Below, one piece after another: positions 1 to 11,700 of a stretch of DNA of 64,000 nt. A program made the translations under genes and the position numbers. Source of the stretch: Chlamydomonas reinhardtii (Eukaryota > Chlorophyta > Chlorophyceae > Chlamydomonadales > Chlamydomonadaceae); the NCBI RefSeq assembly GCF_000002595.2, contig NC_057004.1, forward strand, positions 4,560,671 to 4,624,670, written 5' to 3'. The notes beneath the pieces were generated by a model. The model did no database searches. It had not been told where the DNA came from and saw nothing but the letters and a program-made list of their open reading frames with translations. Numbering within the stretch: position 1 is the first letter of the stretch; every line of letters starts with the position of its first letter.

Positions 1-3000
1 TGTCGAGCACGGCCTGGAACTTGGGGTTGGCGCGGGCCTACAATACCAGGGTCGGCAACCAGGCGCAGGGGCATACGTCAGCGCACGCCATAAGCATGGT
101 GACGATGCAAGCAGTCTCTGACGGAGCTTGCTGTCCTGGTGCAGTAGCTGGGTGCGGCCCTCTCAACCCGTCAGCCGTCCGGGCCCTCCACCCAACCTCC
201 TGCTCGCCCCGCCCCCGCCCCGCCGCCTGCCCGTACCTTGGACAGGTTCTTGTCCCGGCGGATCTGGTCGTAGTTGTCGAAGCCCGACAGCATGGCCGCG
301 TCCAACGACTTGATGGCCTCCTCAACCTGGCCAGTTTGTGCGTTCGTTAGTTAGGTGGTCGCGGCAAGCGACTACGGCGTTCAGAACCCTTGCATCTGGC
401 GTCGGTGGACACCTGCATTACGGCTACCTAAACAACCGTGGTTGCCGACTATGACGTTCGACGCACGTCAACAGCAAATGCCTGCACGCGCGGGGGCTGA
501 TGTTCAGGGCTCACGCCCGCGCACCTGGTCCAGCATGCTGTAGCAGCAGGCGATGTTGTACTGGGTGACCTTGTAGATGGGGGTGTTGCGCGAGAAGTTG
601 TCGCCCACGAAGTTGCGGGGCTCCATGGCGATGATGTTCTCGAACTCCACCAGGGCGCCCTGGGCGACGAAGTGCGGGTGTGCGCGAGGGCATGCTTAGT
701 GCCACAACAAAAGCTTCTGCTGCATGGCGTTGCACTGGCCTCCACCCCGTCCCACTCAGGCGCCATATACCCCATGCCCACCATCGCCGCTGTCCCACGC
801 AAGCCCAGACGCAATGCCTGAAGAGTCAGGTACAGTACTAAGGAGAACCCCAAGCCTTTTCAAAAACTGCAGTTGCCCTCCCTTCCGACAATCAGCAACT
901 CCGTTGATACACACCTGGATGTCGTTCTCCTTGAACTTGGCCAGAGCATCGTCGAACATCTCGCGACGCTTGCGCTCGTTCTCCTTGCGCTGCACGTAGT
1001 TACGCGCCTGGATCTCCTTTGTGCCAGCGCCGTAGTTGCCGCCGGCGCGCTCCTTCTTCCATTGCTTCTCAGCCGCGTCCAGGCCCTCCTCCTGTCGCAC
1101 GTATGCCCAGATTGCTGAGGTAAGGTTCCGCACGCATAAGTTGACTGAACGCTAGCTCCTTCATTGTCCTGGGCGCACCGCTCTGCAGCACCCAGCACTC
1201 CCAGCACTGCCTTTGACTACTGCCTCCGGCCACTCATAGCCTTTCCAAGCGGCGGCAGTCTAGCTGGTCTCCTCGCCGTCGCCCAGGGCGTGGTGTCGAA
1301 GGGCCCCTGACATACCCGCCTACGAAAGGCAGCGCCTGGCCTCAGCCAGCCGGCCCCAGCTTTATCCAGGCAAAGTATACTCATCACACCAATTGCGCAG
1401 CCCGGCCCCTGCCCCCACAGTCCACCATACCGCCGATCAGCCCATGGCCTACCCCACCTTTAGTTCGCTCCGGCCGCTCACTTACAGCCGCCCCAACTCT
1501 CGATGCCGCCCTCTCTCCCTCCCCGCCTCCCCCTCCAGCCCTTCCCCACGCGCACCTCCAGCGCGGACAGGTCGCCGTAGTTCTTCTTCAGCTTCATGTA
1601 CACAGTGCCGCTGCGGGTGCGGATGGCGTACATGATCTGCGGAGGGCAGACATGGCAGGAAGGGCGCACTTGCGGTGAGCAACTGCCAGAACAGCGATGT
1701 GTGCCCTTTTAAGCACGTGCGCGCGGCTCCACTGAAACGACAAGCAATGAAGACAGCATGGATTCACGTGGCCTCTGCCGCTCAGCTCCGCGCGGCTGCC
1801 GCTGCCCTGTCCTTCAGTAGTCCCCTGCCCTGTCCGCCTTATCCTGCACTCGAAGGCAGAGCGCCGCCAGCGCCTCATCCTGGGAGCAGTCACGCCGGTT
1901 GCAGCGATGTGGCGGCTTCTGGGCTGCGTCTGCTCGCCCTTCTGCTCCCGCCATGCGCCGCGGGGGCGTAAATCCGCCTGCGCCTGAGTGTCTGACTGGG
2001 CCCCCTCCCCCGGCTGACAGCTCAACCTGGTGCCCCCGGAAGACAGCTGAACGTGAGCCGCCGCCTCACCTGGCCGAAGTTCTCGGCCTTCCAGACCTCA
2101 GAGCCGAACGAGGCGCTGATCTCCACGATCTTATCACCGGGCTGCGGGAGTAGTAGGAGCCGGACGGAGGGAGGGATGGAACCGGTTAACGAGACAGAAC
2201 CGGTCAATGGGACACAACGGGTGAAGAGAGGGCAACCTTGCACAAGATTTGGCGCATTCAGCACCAGCCCTGCCCAACCTAGAGCTGGGAGTGCCGCGCG
2301 CACCTGCACGCGGGCATCGATGTTGCCGGCCTTGGGGTTCACTTCAATGATGTAGGCACCACCGTCGTTACCGCGAGCGAACTTGAAGCCCAGAGGCTTG
2401 GGCAGGTCCAGCTGCAAGTAACAAGAAGTAGGTATTCACCAGGACCAGAGGCGTCAGGCCATTGAGCTGAGGGGCGTCAGCGGGTAACCGTTCAGGCACA
2501 CACACGCCCCAGCACCACACCCCACGCCGAGCCGGCTAACCACTGCCCCACAACCGCCCATGCGCGCCGCACGCATTCAGCCTGGTCGTCATACACGCGT
2601 TCCAGCCGCGCTCGCGAGCCGACCAGCGCAACACTCTTGCCACTGATTGCAACGCATCCACTTCTTTGGAAGCTAGTCCCTGGCACGAGCTGCTTCCTGC
2701 TTATCTCTATCGATTCACCTCGATGTATTCGGCCTCTGAAGTAGCAGCCTGGGCGGGCTTGGTGCCGGTCTGCGCCTGGCACAGCACCTGGCGACGAGAC
2801 ACAGCCTGCGCGATGTGAAAAATAGACGATTCAGATACATTTTGATTACAAGCAGCCCGCAGCACAAGACCCACTTCACGGGGGTCGCAAAACTCAGAAC
2901 CACTCACCTTGGGCGCGACCGACGAAGCCGAAGCCACAACCGTCCTGCAGGCGACCCGCATCATTTTATTGCATCGTGATCCATCGTGTAGACTCACAGT

Positions 3001-3107
3001 TAAGCTTACCGCTCGGCGCGAGAGCTAGCCAGAGGCCGGAGCATCGCCACAGGCGCGGGGCGAGCACCCGAAGGAGCCACAACGTTGATGGGCTTAACGG
3101 CCAGCAT
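1..3107 (-). CDS. MET1: MET1/ZKT-like thylakoid PDZ-TPR protein (partial, 3' end outside window)
   Basis: Probable photosystem II assembly factor of the chloroplast thylakoid (MET1/ZKT family). Ten exons can be followed on the minus strand with consistent phase: 3107-3010, 2944-2908, 2805-2719, 2411-2304, 2141-2070, 1636-1556, 1091-915, 659-525, 326-237 and 37-1, encoding about 307 residues before the window edge. The N-terminus ([14 protein letters not shown]...) is Ala/Pro/Ser/Arg-rich like an algal chloroplast transit peptide. Next comes a PDZ-like region with [15 protein letters not shown] and [13 protein letters not shown], then the linker [10 protein letters not shown]. The C-terminal TPR-like helices carry [12 protein letters not shown], close to the YNVACCYSKLNQ I remember for the plant protein. 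The start is the first ATG of the exon that carries the transit-like sequence. Family assignment is from remembered motifs and the matching domain order. The last exon(s) lie left of the window. Confidence 0.9.
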
Positions 3108-3497
3108 TTTTGTTAGGGGCGCGGGAGGATTTGGCGACTTGAAAGTAAAGACAAGGTGAGACGGGCAGCTTTTGTGTGGCCGCATGGACAATGCGTGCCT
3201 GTTGAGCGTTTGGGAAGCCCCCTATCGGGCCCCACGACCCCCGGCCCCATCCTCAACTCTTGCGAAGGCTGTGAAACTTACTCAGCCTACATGTTGGAGT
3301 CACCGATTAATCCCGTGAGCGCATTCAGTTACGTAAGTCGGTTGCTGGCCAACATGCTCCGCTGTTGCAGATGAGGTGCCATCATCCAGCTGGCATTACG
3401 GTACTGCTGTCCTGTCACCCCGTGCCGTGCACATAGCTTCTGGAGTGCTAACATTTCTGGCTGCCAGCTGTGCCGATGGCTAAAGGCTACTCCGTGC

Positions 3498-3526
3498 ACT
3501 ATGAATGCGGATGTTACAGAGGGGAC
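3498..3526 (+). repeat. 29-nt sequence shared with 47571-47599
   Basis: These 29 bases are identical, in the same orientation, to 47571-47599 about 44 kb away. The flanks do not match. The second copy sits just upstream of a dispersed 0.7-kb repeat. It may be a fragment of a mobile-element family, but no other element part is visible here. Confidence 0.6.
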
Positions 3527-3874
3527 AGTCCCAGCACCCTTGCTCGCGTCCTGGCGTCCCCCCCACCATCAGATAGGTGGCACACTCCTTTCACGGCTGT
3601 TTGTCGTCGTGCAGCCACATGCTTACATCAATCTGAACAGGATGGTAACCTACTGAAGATACAAGCGGACATCGTCAAGCCACACCACCCAGCCGCTACA
3701 CAGCATACCAGAACCATCTCACGACATTCGCGGGAGTCAATCGTTGCTCGTGATGGCCAGCCTGTGCAATCGTGGCCATCCGCCCCTTCCTCTCCAGGCA
3801 CTTGGTATCCAACCCCTTCACCAAGCTTGCCGGTTGCCTGCGTTACTTCGTGTTCAAGTACACCCTACGCCACC

Positions 3875-4475
3875 GTTAACGAAGTGCTTGCGAGTGAATG
3901 CGAATGCAAGACGCCGTCGCGAGCTCCAGGCTAGCAATAAACATCACGAAAGAAGTTAGTGTCAGCGGCAATGCGGTTACTTGTTACCTTCGAGACGAGA
4001 CACCGGTGCGCGCTCCACGCTGCTCCGCATTCGGCACGCCAAACGGAGTCCGAGTGTCGTGGAGACTGCTGCCGCTTGCAGGGGCGGACGCGTTCCAGCT
4101 CGCAACTAGGCTGCTGCCATTCGCCGCGACAACGCGAAACCCACAAAATGCACCCACCTGGAACGGAGCCAGGCATCCGCGGGCGCCCATGGAGCATATG
4201 CGTGGGCAAGCGGAAAGAAACGGGAGAAGAAAGAAGCGGCGTGGCGGATGTCAGTAGCCGATGCCGGGCAAAGCTGCCGAGCAAGTGAAGCAGGGTGGCT
4301 GCCTAGCTGGGGCCGGGCTGATTAGAGGGCTGAACGGCGGCTGCACCGGGCGAGCTGTACTGGTAGTATGTACTGGCGCCGGCCAAGCGTGGTAAGTATG
4401 GGCGCCGCTGCATGGATCCCGCCCCCATGTGCCGCGGCGAGGCTGGCGACGATGCAGTGGCGTACAGCTGACAGC
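3875..4475 (+). repeat. 601-bp direct repeat, copy A
   Basis: The sequence from GTTAACGAAG to CTGACAGC recurs at 4897-5497 in the same orientation, identical at every position compared. The two copies are separated by 421 bp of unrelated sequence. The abrupt loss of identity on both sides marks sharp borders. No coding function was recognised. It reads as a recent segmental duplication or the repeated ends of a small non-coding element. Confidence 0.9.
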
Positions 4476-4896
4476 TGAGACGGACGGGCGCGGACCGCTG
4501 TGCGGTTCCCCACACCCGTCCAGGGACCGGCCCACGCACGGTGCAGCGGGGCCGGCCGGGTGGGGGAACCGTGCTGACAGCTGAGTGGGCGGCGGGCGGA
4601 GGGCTGGCCGAGCTCGGTGCGTGTCCACGGCATGTACCCGAAACCGCTGAAAAGCCAAACCAAGAAACAAATTCTCCAGAACCAAATAACCAAGGTGTAA
4701 GACGACGACGACCCGTCCGCGCAGTGCTGCAATCGCGTGCATGCGGCCGCGTGAATGCTCAGGCTGCACCCGCAAGCGGGAGGCTCGCCAGTTCCAAACG
4801 CTCGAGGGCGGAACCTCGAGTGGGTCCCTGCCACTGGGCAACAGATACCGGCGTGAACTTGCCGGGGCCCAGGGGCGATTATCCCTGATACGCCCT

Positions 4897-5497
4897 GTTA
4901 ACGAAGTGCTTGCGAGTGAATGCGAATGCAAGACGCCGTCGCGAGCTCCAGGCTAGCAATAAACATCACGAAAGAAGTTAGTGTCAGCGGCAATGCGGTT
5001 ACTTGTTACCTTCGAGACGAGACACCGGTGCGCGCTCCACGCTGCTCCGCATTCGGCACGCCAAACGGAGTCCGAGTGTCGTGGAGACTGCTGCCGCTTG
5101 CAGGGGCGGACGCGTTCCAGCTCGCAACTAGGCTGCTGCCATTCGCCGCGACAACGCGAAACCCACAAAATGCACCCACCTGGAACGGAGCCAGGCATCC
5201 GCGGGCGCCCATGGAGCATATGCGTGGGCAAGCGGAAAGAAACGGGAGAAGAAAGAAGCGGCGTGGCGGATGTCAGTAGCCGATGCCGGGCAAAGCTGCC
5301 GAGCAAGTGAAGCAGGGTGGCTGCCTAGCTGGGGCCGGGCTGATTAGAGGGCTGAACGGCGGCTGCACCGGGCGAGCTGTACTGGTAGTATGTACTGGCG
5401 CCGGCCAAGCGTGGTAAGTATGGGCGCCGCTGCATGGATCCCGCCCCCATGTGCCGCGGCGAGGCTGGCGACGATGCAGTGGCGTACAGCTGACAGC
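4897..5497 (+). repeat. 601-bp direct repeat, copy B
   Basis: Second copy of 3875-4475, offset by 1022 bp. Sequence beyond 5497 (CACCAAAAGTC...) differs from that beyond 4475 (TGAGACGGAC...), so this is not a simple two-unit tandem array with a shared right flank. Confidence 0.9.
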
Positions 5498-6060
5498 CAC
5501 CAAAAGTCTAAAATAGCATTCGATTCGGACTCTTGGGACGCCGTCACTCGCAATGCAGGCGAAAGCATGTTCCCAAGCATCTATCTGCCTTGTGATAGCC
5601 AGTAATCGGCGGTACATACGACCGGCACGCCGTCCGCGCTGCCATCACAAACCCCATACATACCCCAAGCGTCATCAGACATCTCACGGCCTACTACTCG
5701 CTAATCCACAGGCGCCGCATGACACCGCCACGACACCATACCTAGGCGCTGAGGCGCCCCCACCGAAGCGTTAGCCTCATCGCCAACCTGCTAAGCCTAG
5801 CGCTACGTGTACCACGCACCGCCGTGTACCACGCACCGCCTTTGTGCCAGGGTCACACAGCCACGCGTGCCCCGTTTCGCACCAGGGCCATAACCACACT
5901 CCGCATAGCTCCAAGCATCACGTCTATGGCCTCACTTCCATACAATGTACGTGCCTGTCATTGACAGGGGCAGCTCTGTATCAACAGCTGATTGAAGCCC
6001 CGCCGCCGCCTGAAAGCTAAGGCCAAGCCTGCCTTGCGCTGCCACCAGGCCTGCGTGTTC

Positions 6061-6357
6061 TCACTTGTCCTTCTTCTTCTCCTTGCGTTTCAACGTGTCA
6101 GCCATGGCGCCCTTCATGATGATGACCATGCTCTGGCTGAACTTAGCGTACTGCGTGGGGCTGACGGTCGTGGAAATGTGCCGCTTGCCGTCGTTGGCAC
6201 GTATGAGACACACATACTCCCGCGTTGGGTCCGGCTTCTTGGCCTTGCGCGGCTTCATATTTGACCGCTTCATTGTAATCCACACGCTGCCACTCTTGTT
6301 GCGCTCATACATCTTGTGGAGCTCGGACAAGAACGGATCCGGCTCAAGTAGCACCAT
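6061..6357 (-). CDS. SRP14: Signal recognition particle 14 kDa subunit
   Basis: Single-exon frame of 98 codons. SRP14 pairs with SRP9 and binds the Alu domain of SRP RNA, where it slows elongation while the ribosome docks at the endoplasmic reticulum. The start MVLLEPDPFLSELHKMYERN matches the conserved beginning of the family (MVLLExxxFLxEL). The middle GSVWITMKR corresponds to the GSVYITLKK strand, and the frame ends in a lysine-rich tail (LKRKEKKKDK). The length is at the short end for the family. The unusual feature is the absence of introns in a neighbourhood where most genes are intron-rich. The gene is divergent to the FAM210-like gene, with 491 bp between the two start codons. Confidence 0.93.
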   Translation of the reverse strand: MVLLEPDPFLSELHKMYERNKSGSVWITMKRSNMKPRKAKKPDPTREYVCLIRANDGKRHISTTVSPTQYAKFSQSMVIIMKGAMADTLKRKEKKKDK

Positions 6358-6784
6358 CTTTGCCTACAGCGCAAGAACTAGCGTGTTCTGATGTGTTCCT
6401 CTTGCAGAAATTTGCAATGATCAGTGCAAAGCCTCAGAAGCACGGGACCGGCTGCAAAATAGTAGCGGCGGAGGCGCTTCAAGTGCGGGATTCGGTGTGT
6501 GACAAGAGCCAATTGTTTAACTGTATTCCTCAGCGATAATCATCCCTGCCAGTGTCGTGTGAGCCTAGCCAGCGTTTGGGCGAAAAACGTCCGATGGATG
6601 CTCGATCCCAAATTTGGTCTGTCCTCAAACGCATACGCCAACCCACGAGGGGAGTTCGCTGGAATTTGTTGTTTTAATACATCGTGCAACGAGGCAAGCT
6701 GGACTCTGACAAAGCGTAATAATCGCTCTTCGTCTGAAGCCCTCGCGCAACCAGTACTCATTGCTTCTCCCATTTGCAGCTACA

Positions 6785-6792
6785 TATAAATA
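6785..6792 (+). promoter_or_regulatory. TATA-like box upstream of FAM210-like gene
   Basis: TATAAATA lies 56 bp before the ATG at 6849 inside the 491-bp region shared with the divergent SRP14 gene. The position suits a core promoter with a short 5' UTR. No transcript evidence is available from sequence alone. Confidence 0.4.
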
Positions 6793-6848
6793 GGTAATCG
6801 TGGGTCAATCTTAGCAGCGCTGCATTCCGGGGCCATCATCAGCACACG

Positions 6849-8079
6849 ATGGCCTCCGCGCCGAGCCTGGCATCCCGCTTTAGCTTCACCAATCTGAAGG
6901 CTGGGCTAAAGAAATACGGAAAGGCCGGAATCTACACCTACTTCGGCCTGTCAACCTGCGTCACCGCAAGTACGTGTCGACGTCAAGCGTGCGCTAGTTG
7001 GGCGGTTTGGCACGTCGTGCGACAACGCTGACCATGCTCGGTGACGCTGCAGGCTTCTACGTCGCAATCGAGAGCCACGTTGATGTGCGGAGTATACTGG
7101 GGTTGAAGAAAGGTGCGCGGGAATATGCAGTCGCTCGCGCCGAACGGACGCGCACTGGGAACGCTGGTGCGCAGCGGTGCGTGTGGAGTCGCGTGCGGGG
7201 CGGCGTGGGGCACGGCGCCCAGATGTGCGCGGACCGCCAGCATGTGCGGTCATCCCATGATATGGCCGAGTATGTCGCCGTTGATGAGGGGCGCTGGTTG
7301 ATGTAATAGAGGGAGTCCCCTGCGGCGACCAGCTTCTCCAAGGGCAGTCAGCAAGCGCCGTGCCGTGCCGTGCATCCCTGCGCAAGCCTTCGTCGCAGCT
7401 GAGATGAAGCAGTTGGTTGTTCGCGGGTGTACGGTAACAATAGCGGTTAGGGGTTACGGCCCGTGCGCGCGGGGCGGCGACTGCGCCATTCTCAGCCGAA
7501 GGGGCATTCGCCACACCAACACGCCATCCTCCCACACTGCCTAACACACCCTTTATGTTGCTGCACGTAGCGTCGGACGAGCAAGAGGAGGGCAAGGAGC
7601 CATCCTTTGTGGAGCGCTTCCTCATCGGCAAGGGCTCGAACCTGGCCCTCGCCATCCTGTGCTCCAAAATGCTCATCCCCATCAAGGTGCCCGCGGCGAT
7701 GGCGCTGACCCCCTACGTGCAACGGTGGGCACGGGCTCGCACGACAAGGTTCAAAGGCTCGTTGTAGCAATGTAGCAGAGGCCGTTGGCTTGGGTTCTGG
7801 AGGAGGAAAGGCTTTGGCAGGCCGCCTGCCGGCATGGTGCGCAGCGGCGTGGAACAGATGTCGGGGCTCTCTGTTGGGACAACGCAAGGCAAGCGCCATT
7901 TCATGCTTGCTGGTGCCTTGGAGCGCCATGACTTTTGCCCAAAGTCAAGCACGGGGTTGGGCAGGTGTTTTGGGTTCCTGTTACTGTTTTGTGACCGAAC
8001 GCTGTTGCCTGCCGCCTTGCTCATGTGCAGAGTGCTGGACAAGTTTGTGACGAAGGTTCCAAAAGTGGCGCGGCCGTAA
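6849..8079 (+). CDS. FAM210-like (DUF1279) small membrane protein
   Basis: Four exons (6849-6969, 7053-7112, 7571-7724, 8031-8079) join in phase to 127 residues. The family is organellar: FAM210A/B in animals is mitochondrial, and plant and algal relatives occur in plastid or mitochondrion. Its biochemical role is poorly defined. Visible hallmarks are the basic start FTNLKAGLKKYGKAGIYTYF, a hydrophobic stretch GLSTCVTASFYVAI, the DVRSILGLKK turn and the C-terminal block NLALAILCSKMLIPIKVPAAMALTPYVQR, which covers the second hydrophobic helix and the conserved K..iPiR...A.TP pattern of DUF1279. It ends VPKVARP. The next gene on this strand starts 640 bp downstream. Confidence 0.88.
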
Positions 8080-8589
8080 GAAGGAGAGCAGCATGGGCTG
8101 AGGAAGGCTTGCGGCGCCAGGCAACCGCACATCAGGGGAGATAGCCATGCAACGGCGGCCTAGCCAAAAATGCATCAGTGAATCGCCGCTTCGGGCGCTC
8201 ACAGCACTGTTTTGTGTGGCAACTATGCAAAGACAAGAACTGCTTTACTAGGTAGGCTTTGCGGCTGCTCTATGAGATAGAGAGACTCAACGGCGCTGGT
8301 CGTGCTACGGCGCGCATGTGGACAAGGGGACTTGGATGCGTTTCGCGTGGGGGCTGTTTCGGATGGCGTATCGGGCTTCCGGCCGCGGTCATATGGACAC
8401 GGCGTTGAGCAGTTGCATTTGGTGAGCGCACACCGTCGAGGTGTTGATAGGGGTCTACCAGGATGACCTACGTGCATGGACCACATGTGAGCTGGCGATG
8501 ATGGGGCTGCGCTTTGGTGTCCTTGTCATGGGAAGCTGCGCCTGTTCATTATCTTTTGTTCCTTACACAGGTTATGTAGAGTGTTCAGC

Positions 8590-8594
8590 TGTAA
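8590..8594 (+). terminator. Candidate TGTAA poly(A) signal
   Basis: TGTAA, the usual volvocine polyadenylation signal, lies 511 bp past the stop of the FAM210-like gene and 125 bp before the next ATG. A long 3' UTR would be needed, so this is tentative. Confidence 0.3.
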
Positions 8595-8718
8595 GAATGG
8601 CTTGACTTGGTCGACGAAACAGTATTAACTTCACCGCCGACGCCTTTGCGTTGCCGCGGCCGCGGTTCTTGTAGTATCAGATACGATTTTGCACATCCAT
8701 AAGAGAAATACATTAGCC

Positions 8719-11700
8719 ATGCCTCGGATTGATGTTTGGGACGTCGCTCCCGAGCAGCCTGAAGTAAAGCCGGAGCCTCTGTGGGCCGGCTTTCCCAAGG
8801 CAAAGCTAGAAGACCGATACAATGTTGGAAAGCTGCTTGGGCAGGGTGAGTTGTTTGCGCCGCGGTAACGGATTAAAGAAGGGTTACCACCCGACACCCG
8901 AGCGCGGCAGCTGACCGCCCATGCGTTGGTCGCGTGCAGGAGGTTTCGGCAGTGTGCATATGGTTGTCGAAAAAAGCACCGGCAAGGAGTATGCTGCAAA
9001 GTCCATTGCAAAGCGTCTGTCGGTGCCCAACATTTCGGCGAATAAGCAGAAGCAGCACATTGAAAACATCAAACGAGAGGCTCTGATTCTATTTCGGCTT
9101 CGGGGGACCCTGAACGTCGTTCACCTGGAGGTACGTCGACTGGTCCCGCCGTATATGCACACGCGTGTCTTCCTACTGTGGGGTTGCCCCGCCTCGGGGC
9201 CACCATCTCTCCAGCTTAGTTTATATGGGAGCCATCCACAACTCAAGGGGCTTACACCTGGTTTGAGACAGCTTTCCAGGTCAGCTCCCTGGCATGGCGT
9301 ATGGCCGAAACACTTTCTGACCACAGAGGACAGGATGCGCTCTCCCGCCCAACAAAGCCACTGCTTGCGTTTACCGCAGGACTGCTTTGAGTGCGAGGAC
9401 TCGGTGCACCTGATCATGGAGAACTGCAAGGTGGGGGGTGTCAGGGCGATGGGGCTTTTTCAGCACTCTCAACCAAAATAACACACCGCCAGCGGCGGAC
9501 GCGTACCGCGGGCGACGGGGACACGTGTTATCAGACAGCCGTGCCACCATGCGTGCCCGCAGGACGGTGGTAAAGGGAAGCGCCAGCAGGGTCAACAGCA
9601 ATCGTTGCCAGCCTCTGTCATCTAGATGTTTGTCCGCCGCCTACCTCTGATCTGTGACCGCACACGCCACGCAGGGCGGGGAGCTGCTGCACCGCATCAA
9701 CACACGCCACTACAGTGAGCGTACGGTGAGTCGTGGCGAGAGCTAAGGCCTCAGTGCGGGTAGGGGTGCGGGTGCTGAAGAGAAGAGGCTGGGGGTAGCG
9801 CACGCTGACAGGACCCATGTGGATTTGTGTGCTTGTCGTGCAAAGGTCGGCACGCTCACACCACTGACCACCTGCCCCGCTAACCACACAGGCTGCCAGT
9901 TACATGCGCGCGGTGCTGCGGACGCTCGCGCAGTGCCACCACTTGCGCATCCTGCACCGCGACATCAAACCGGGTGCGTGCGCGCGTGTGAGCGTGCGTG
10001 CGTGTGCCGCCGCCTGCGGGCTGCTAGGGAGGGGCTGCGCGCACGGAAGAAGGGACCCGTCGCAGGGTGCAGCGCAGCGGCACACATGCGGGATGGGCGG
10101 GCCGGTTGAACGGGCATGCCTAAGCGGACCGCGGCCTCACCAGGCCTACTGGGCTTGCTGTATGGTGTCGGGCACGAGCCAAGGGCGCCGGAAGGGACGG
10201 GCCAGCCGGGGGCCCGCCTTCCTGGCTGCGGTGCTTGTCATCTGTCCCGCGTGTGTGAGAGATCCCGCCACGGTGCCGCATGTGTCCGCGCGCAGGCAAC
10301 TTCATGCTGCTTCATGACGCCGACAACGCTCCCGTCAAGGCCATCGGTGAGCCACTGAGCCGTGCCGGCGGGCCCAAGCCGGCCACTGGGAACTCCGCGC
10401 TGGGGGGTGTTGCTCTGCCAAGCCAGATTGCCGGTATGCTGCCCTGACCGCTATCTGACAGCTCCCTGACGACTACTTGCTTGATGGTCATACAGACTTT
10501 GGCCTGGCGGTGTTTTTCGACCCCAAGAAGCTGCCGCGGAGCGACCTGGGTCTGGAGGGCACGTGAGTGCCGCACGTGCAAGGGGGGTTGGGGGCACAGG
10601 GCGGCGCTCCGGACACGGAAGTAGAGCCCCAGGCGGAGGCCGGGGGCACGGGGGTGAACGGCGGCTGCCGCTGCACGTGCCAGCCAGAGCCGCTGCAGGC
10701 GCAAGAGGCACGTGAGAACCTTTTCCCTGTCGCCCCTCCCTCCCCTCGTTTATCTCCCTGTCGCAGCCCTCACTTCATGGCTCCGGAGCAGCTCAACTCC
10801 AAGACCGAGCCCGCCTCCGACATCTGGTCCGCCGGCATCATGGCCTACCAGCTACTCAGCGGCGCAGTGCCCTTTGACGACGTCAAGAACCCCAAGTCGC
10901 CGTCGCTGTCGCTTGTGTGGTGCGCATTTGGTGGCGAGGGAGGGGAAGAGGGGGTGGAGGGGGATGCAGAGGGTTGGAGGTGCTGGGGTGTGGATGAGGG
11001 GCGTGGCGCTCATCCGCTCCTGGACTTAAACCGTGCAGACACCGACACCGACTCCGGCACCGACGCCGCTTTGCTCTCTTGATGGACGGATGTGTTAACC
11101 TTGTGCCCGATCACGCGGTCGCTCTTGCTGCCGCCGCGTCCGCAGGCGCGCCATCCTGACTCAGGAGCCCAAGTTCACAGGTCGCGCCTGGCAGGGTGTG
11201 TCAGACACGGCCAAGGACTTTGTGCGGTCGCTGCTGGCCAAGTAGGTGCCCGTGCCCGTGCCCGTGTCGGGGGGCGGGGAGGGACCGTGAGGGGCGGTGG
11301 ACGGGTCGCTGCAGCGAAGCGCCCACACAGCTATTGGGGTCCAAGTGATACAGAGTACAGGACAAGCCGCTGTGACGGACAACGCACTTGGCGACCATGC
11401 ATCACCACAACCACGTCCGCACCCGCCCCTCCCCCTTCCTGGATGCGCCGCAGGGACCCCAAGGAGCGGCCCACGGCCAAGCAGGCGCTGGCGCACCCCT
11501 GGCTGCAGGGCAAGAGCGCGGAGCGCACCCAGGGCGCGCCGCTGCAGCGCACGGTGGTGCAGCGCCTGCAGAAGTTCGGGGTGGAGTCGGCGCTCAAGCG
11601 CACGGTGCTGGACATGATCGCCAACGACCTCATCAACCGACACATCGAGCAGCTCAACATGCAGCAGGCGGCGGCGGCGGCGCAGCCAGGGCATCCCGTC

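Larger units (their letters stand above)
3108..6060. other. Gene-poor interval between MET1 and SRP14
   Basis: About 3 kb between two minus-strand genes. It holds the upstream region of MET1, the 3' side of SRP14 and a 601-bp sequence present twice. Open frames here, including a 226-codon one at 4251-4931 on the minus strand, show no recognisable protein and span the repeat borders, so I treat them as chance frames in GC-rich DNA. Confidence 0.6.

Noticed and set aside
4251-4931. 226-codon minus-strand open frame crossing the 601-bp repeat border
   Set aside because: Runs across unrelated sequence at the repeat edge, has no recognisable domain, and the second copy gives a different continuation.
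3875-5497. LTR-type element made of the two 601-bp repeats
   Set aside because: Copy A does not begin with TG, no primer-binding site or polypurine tract was found next to the repeats, and target duplications are not visible. Kept as a plain direct repeat.
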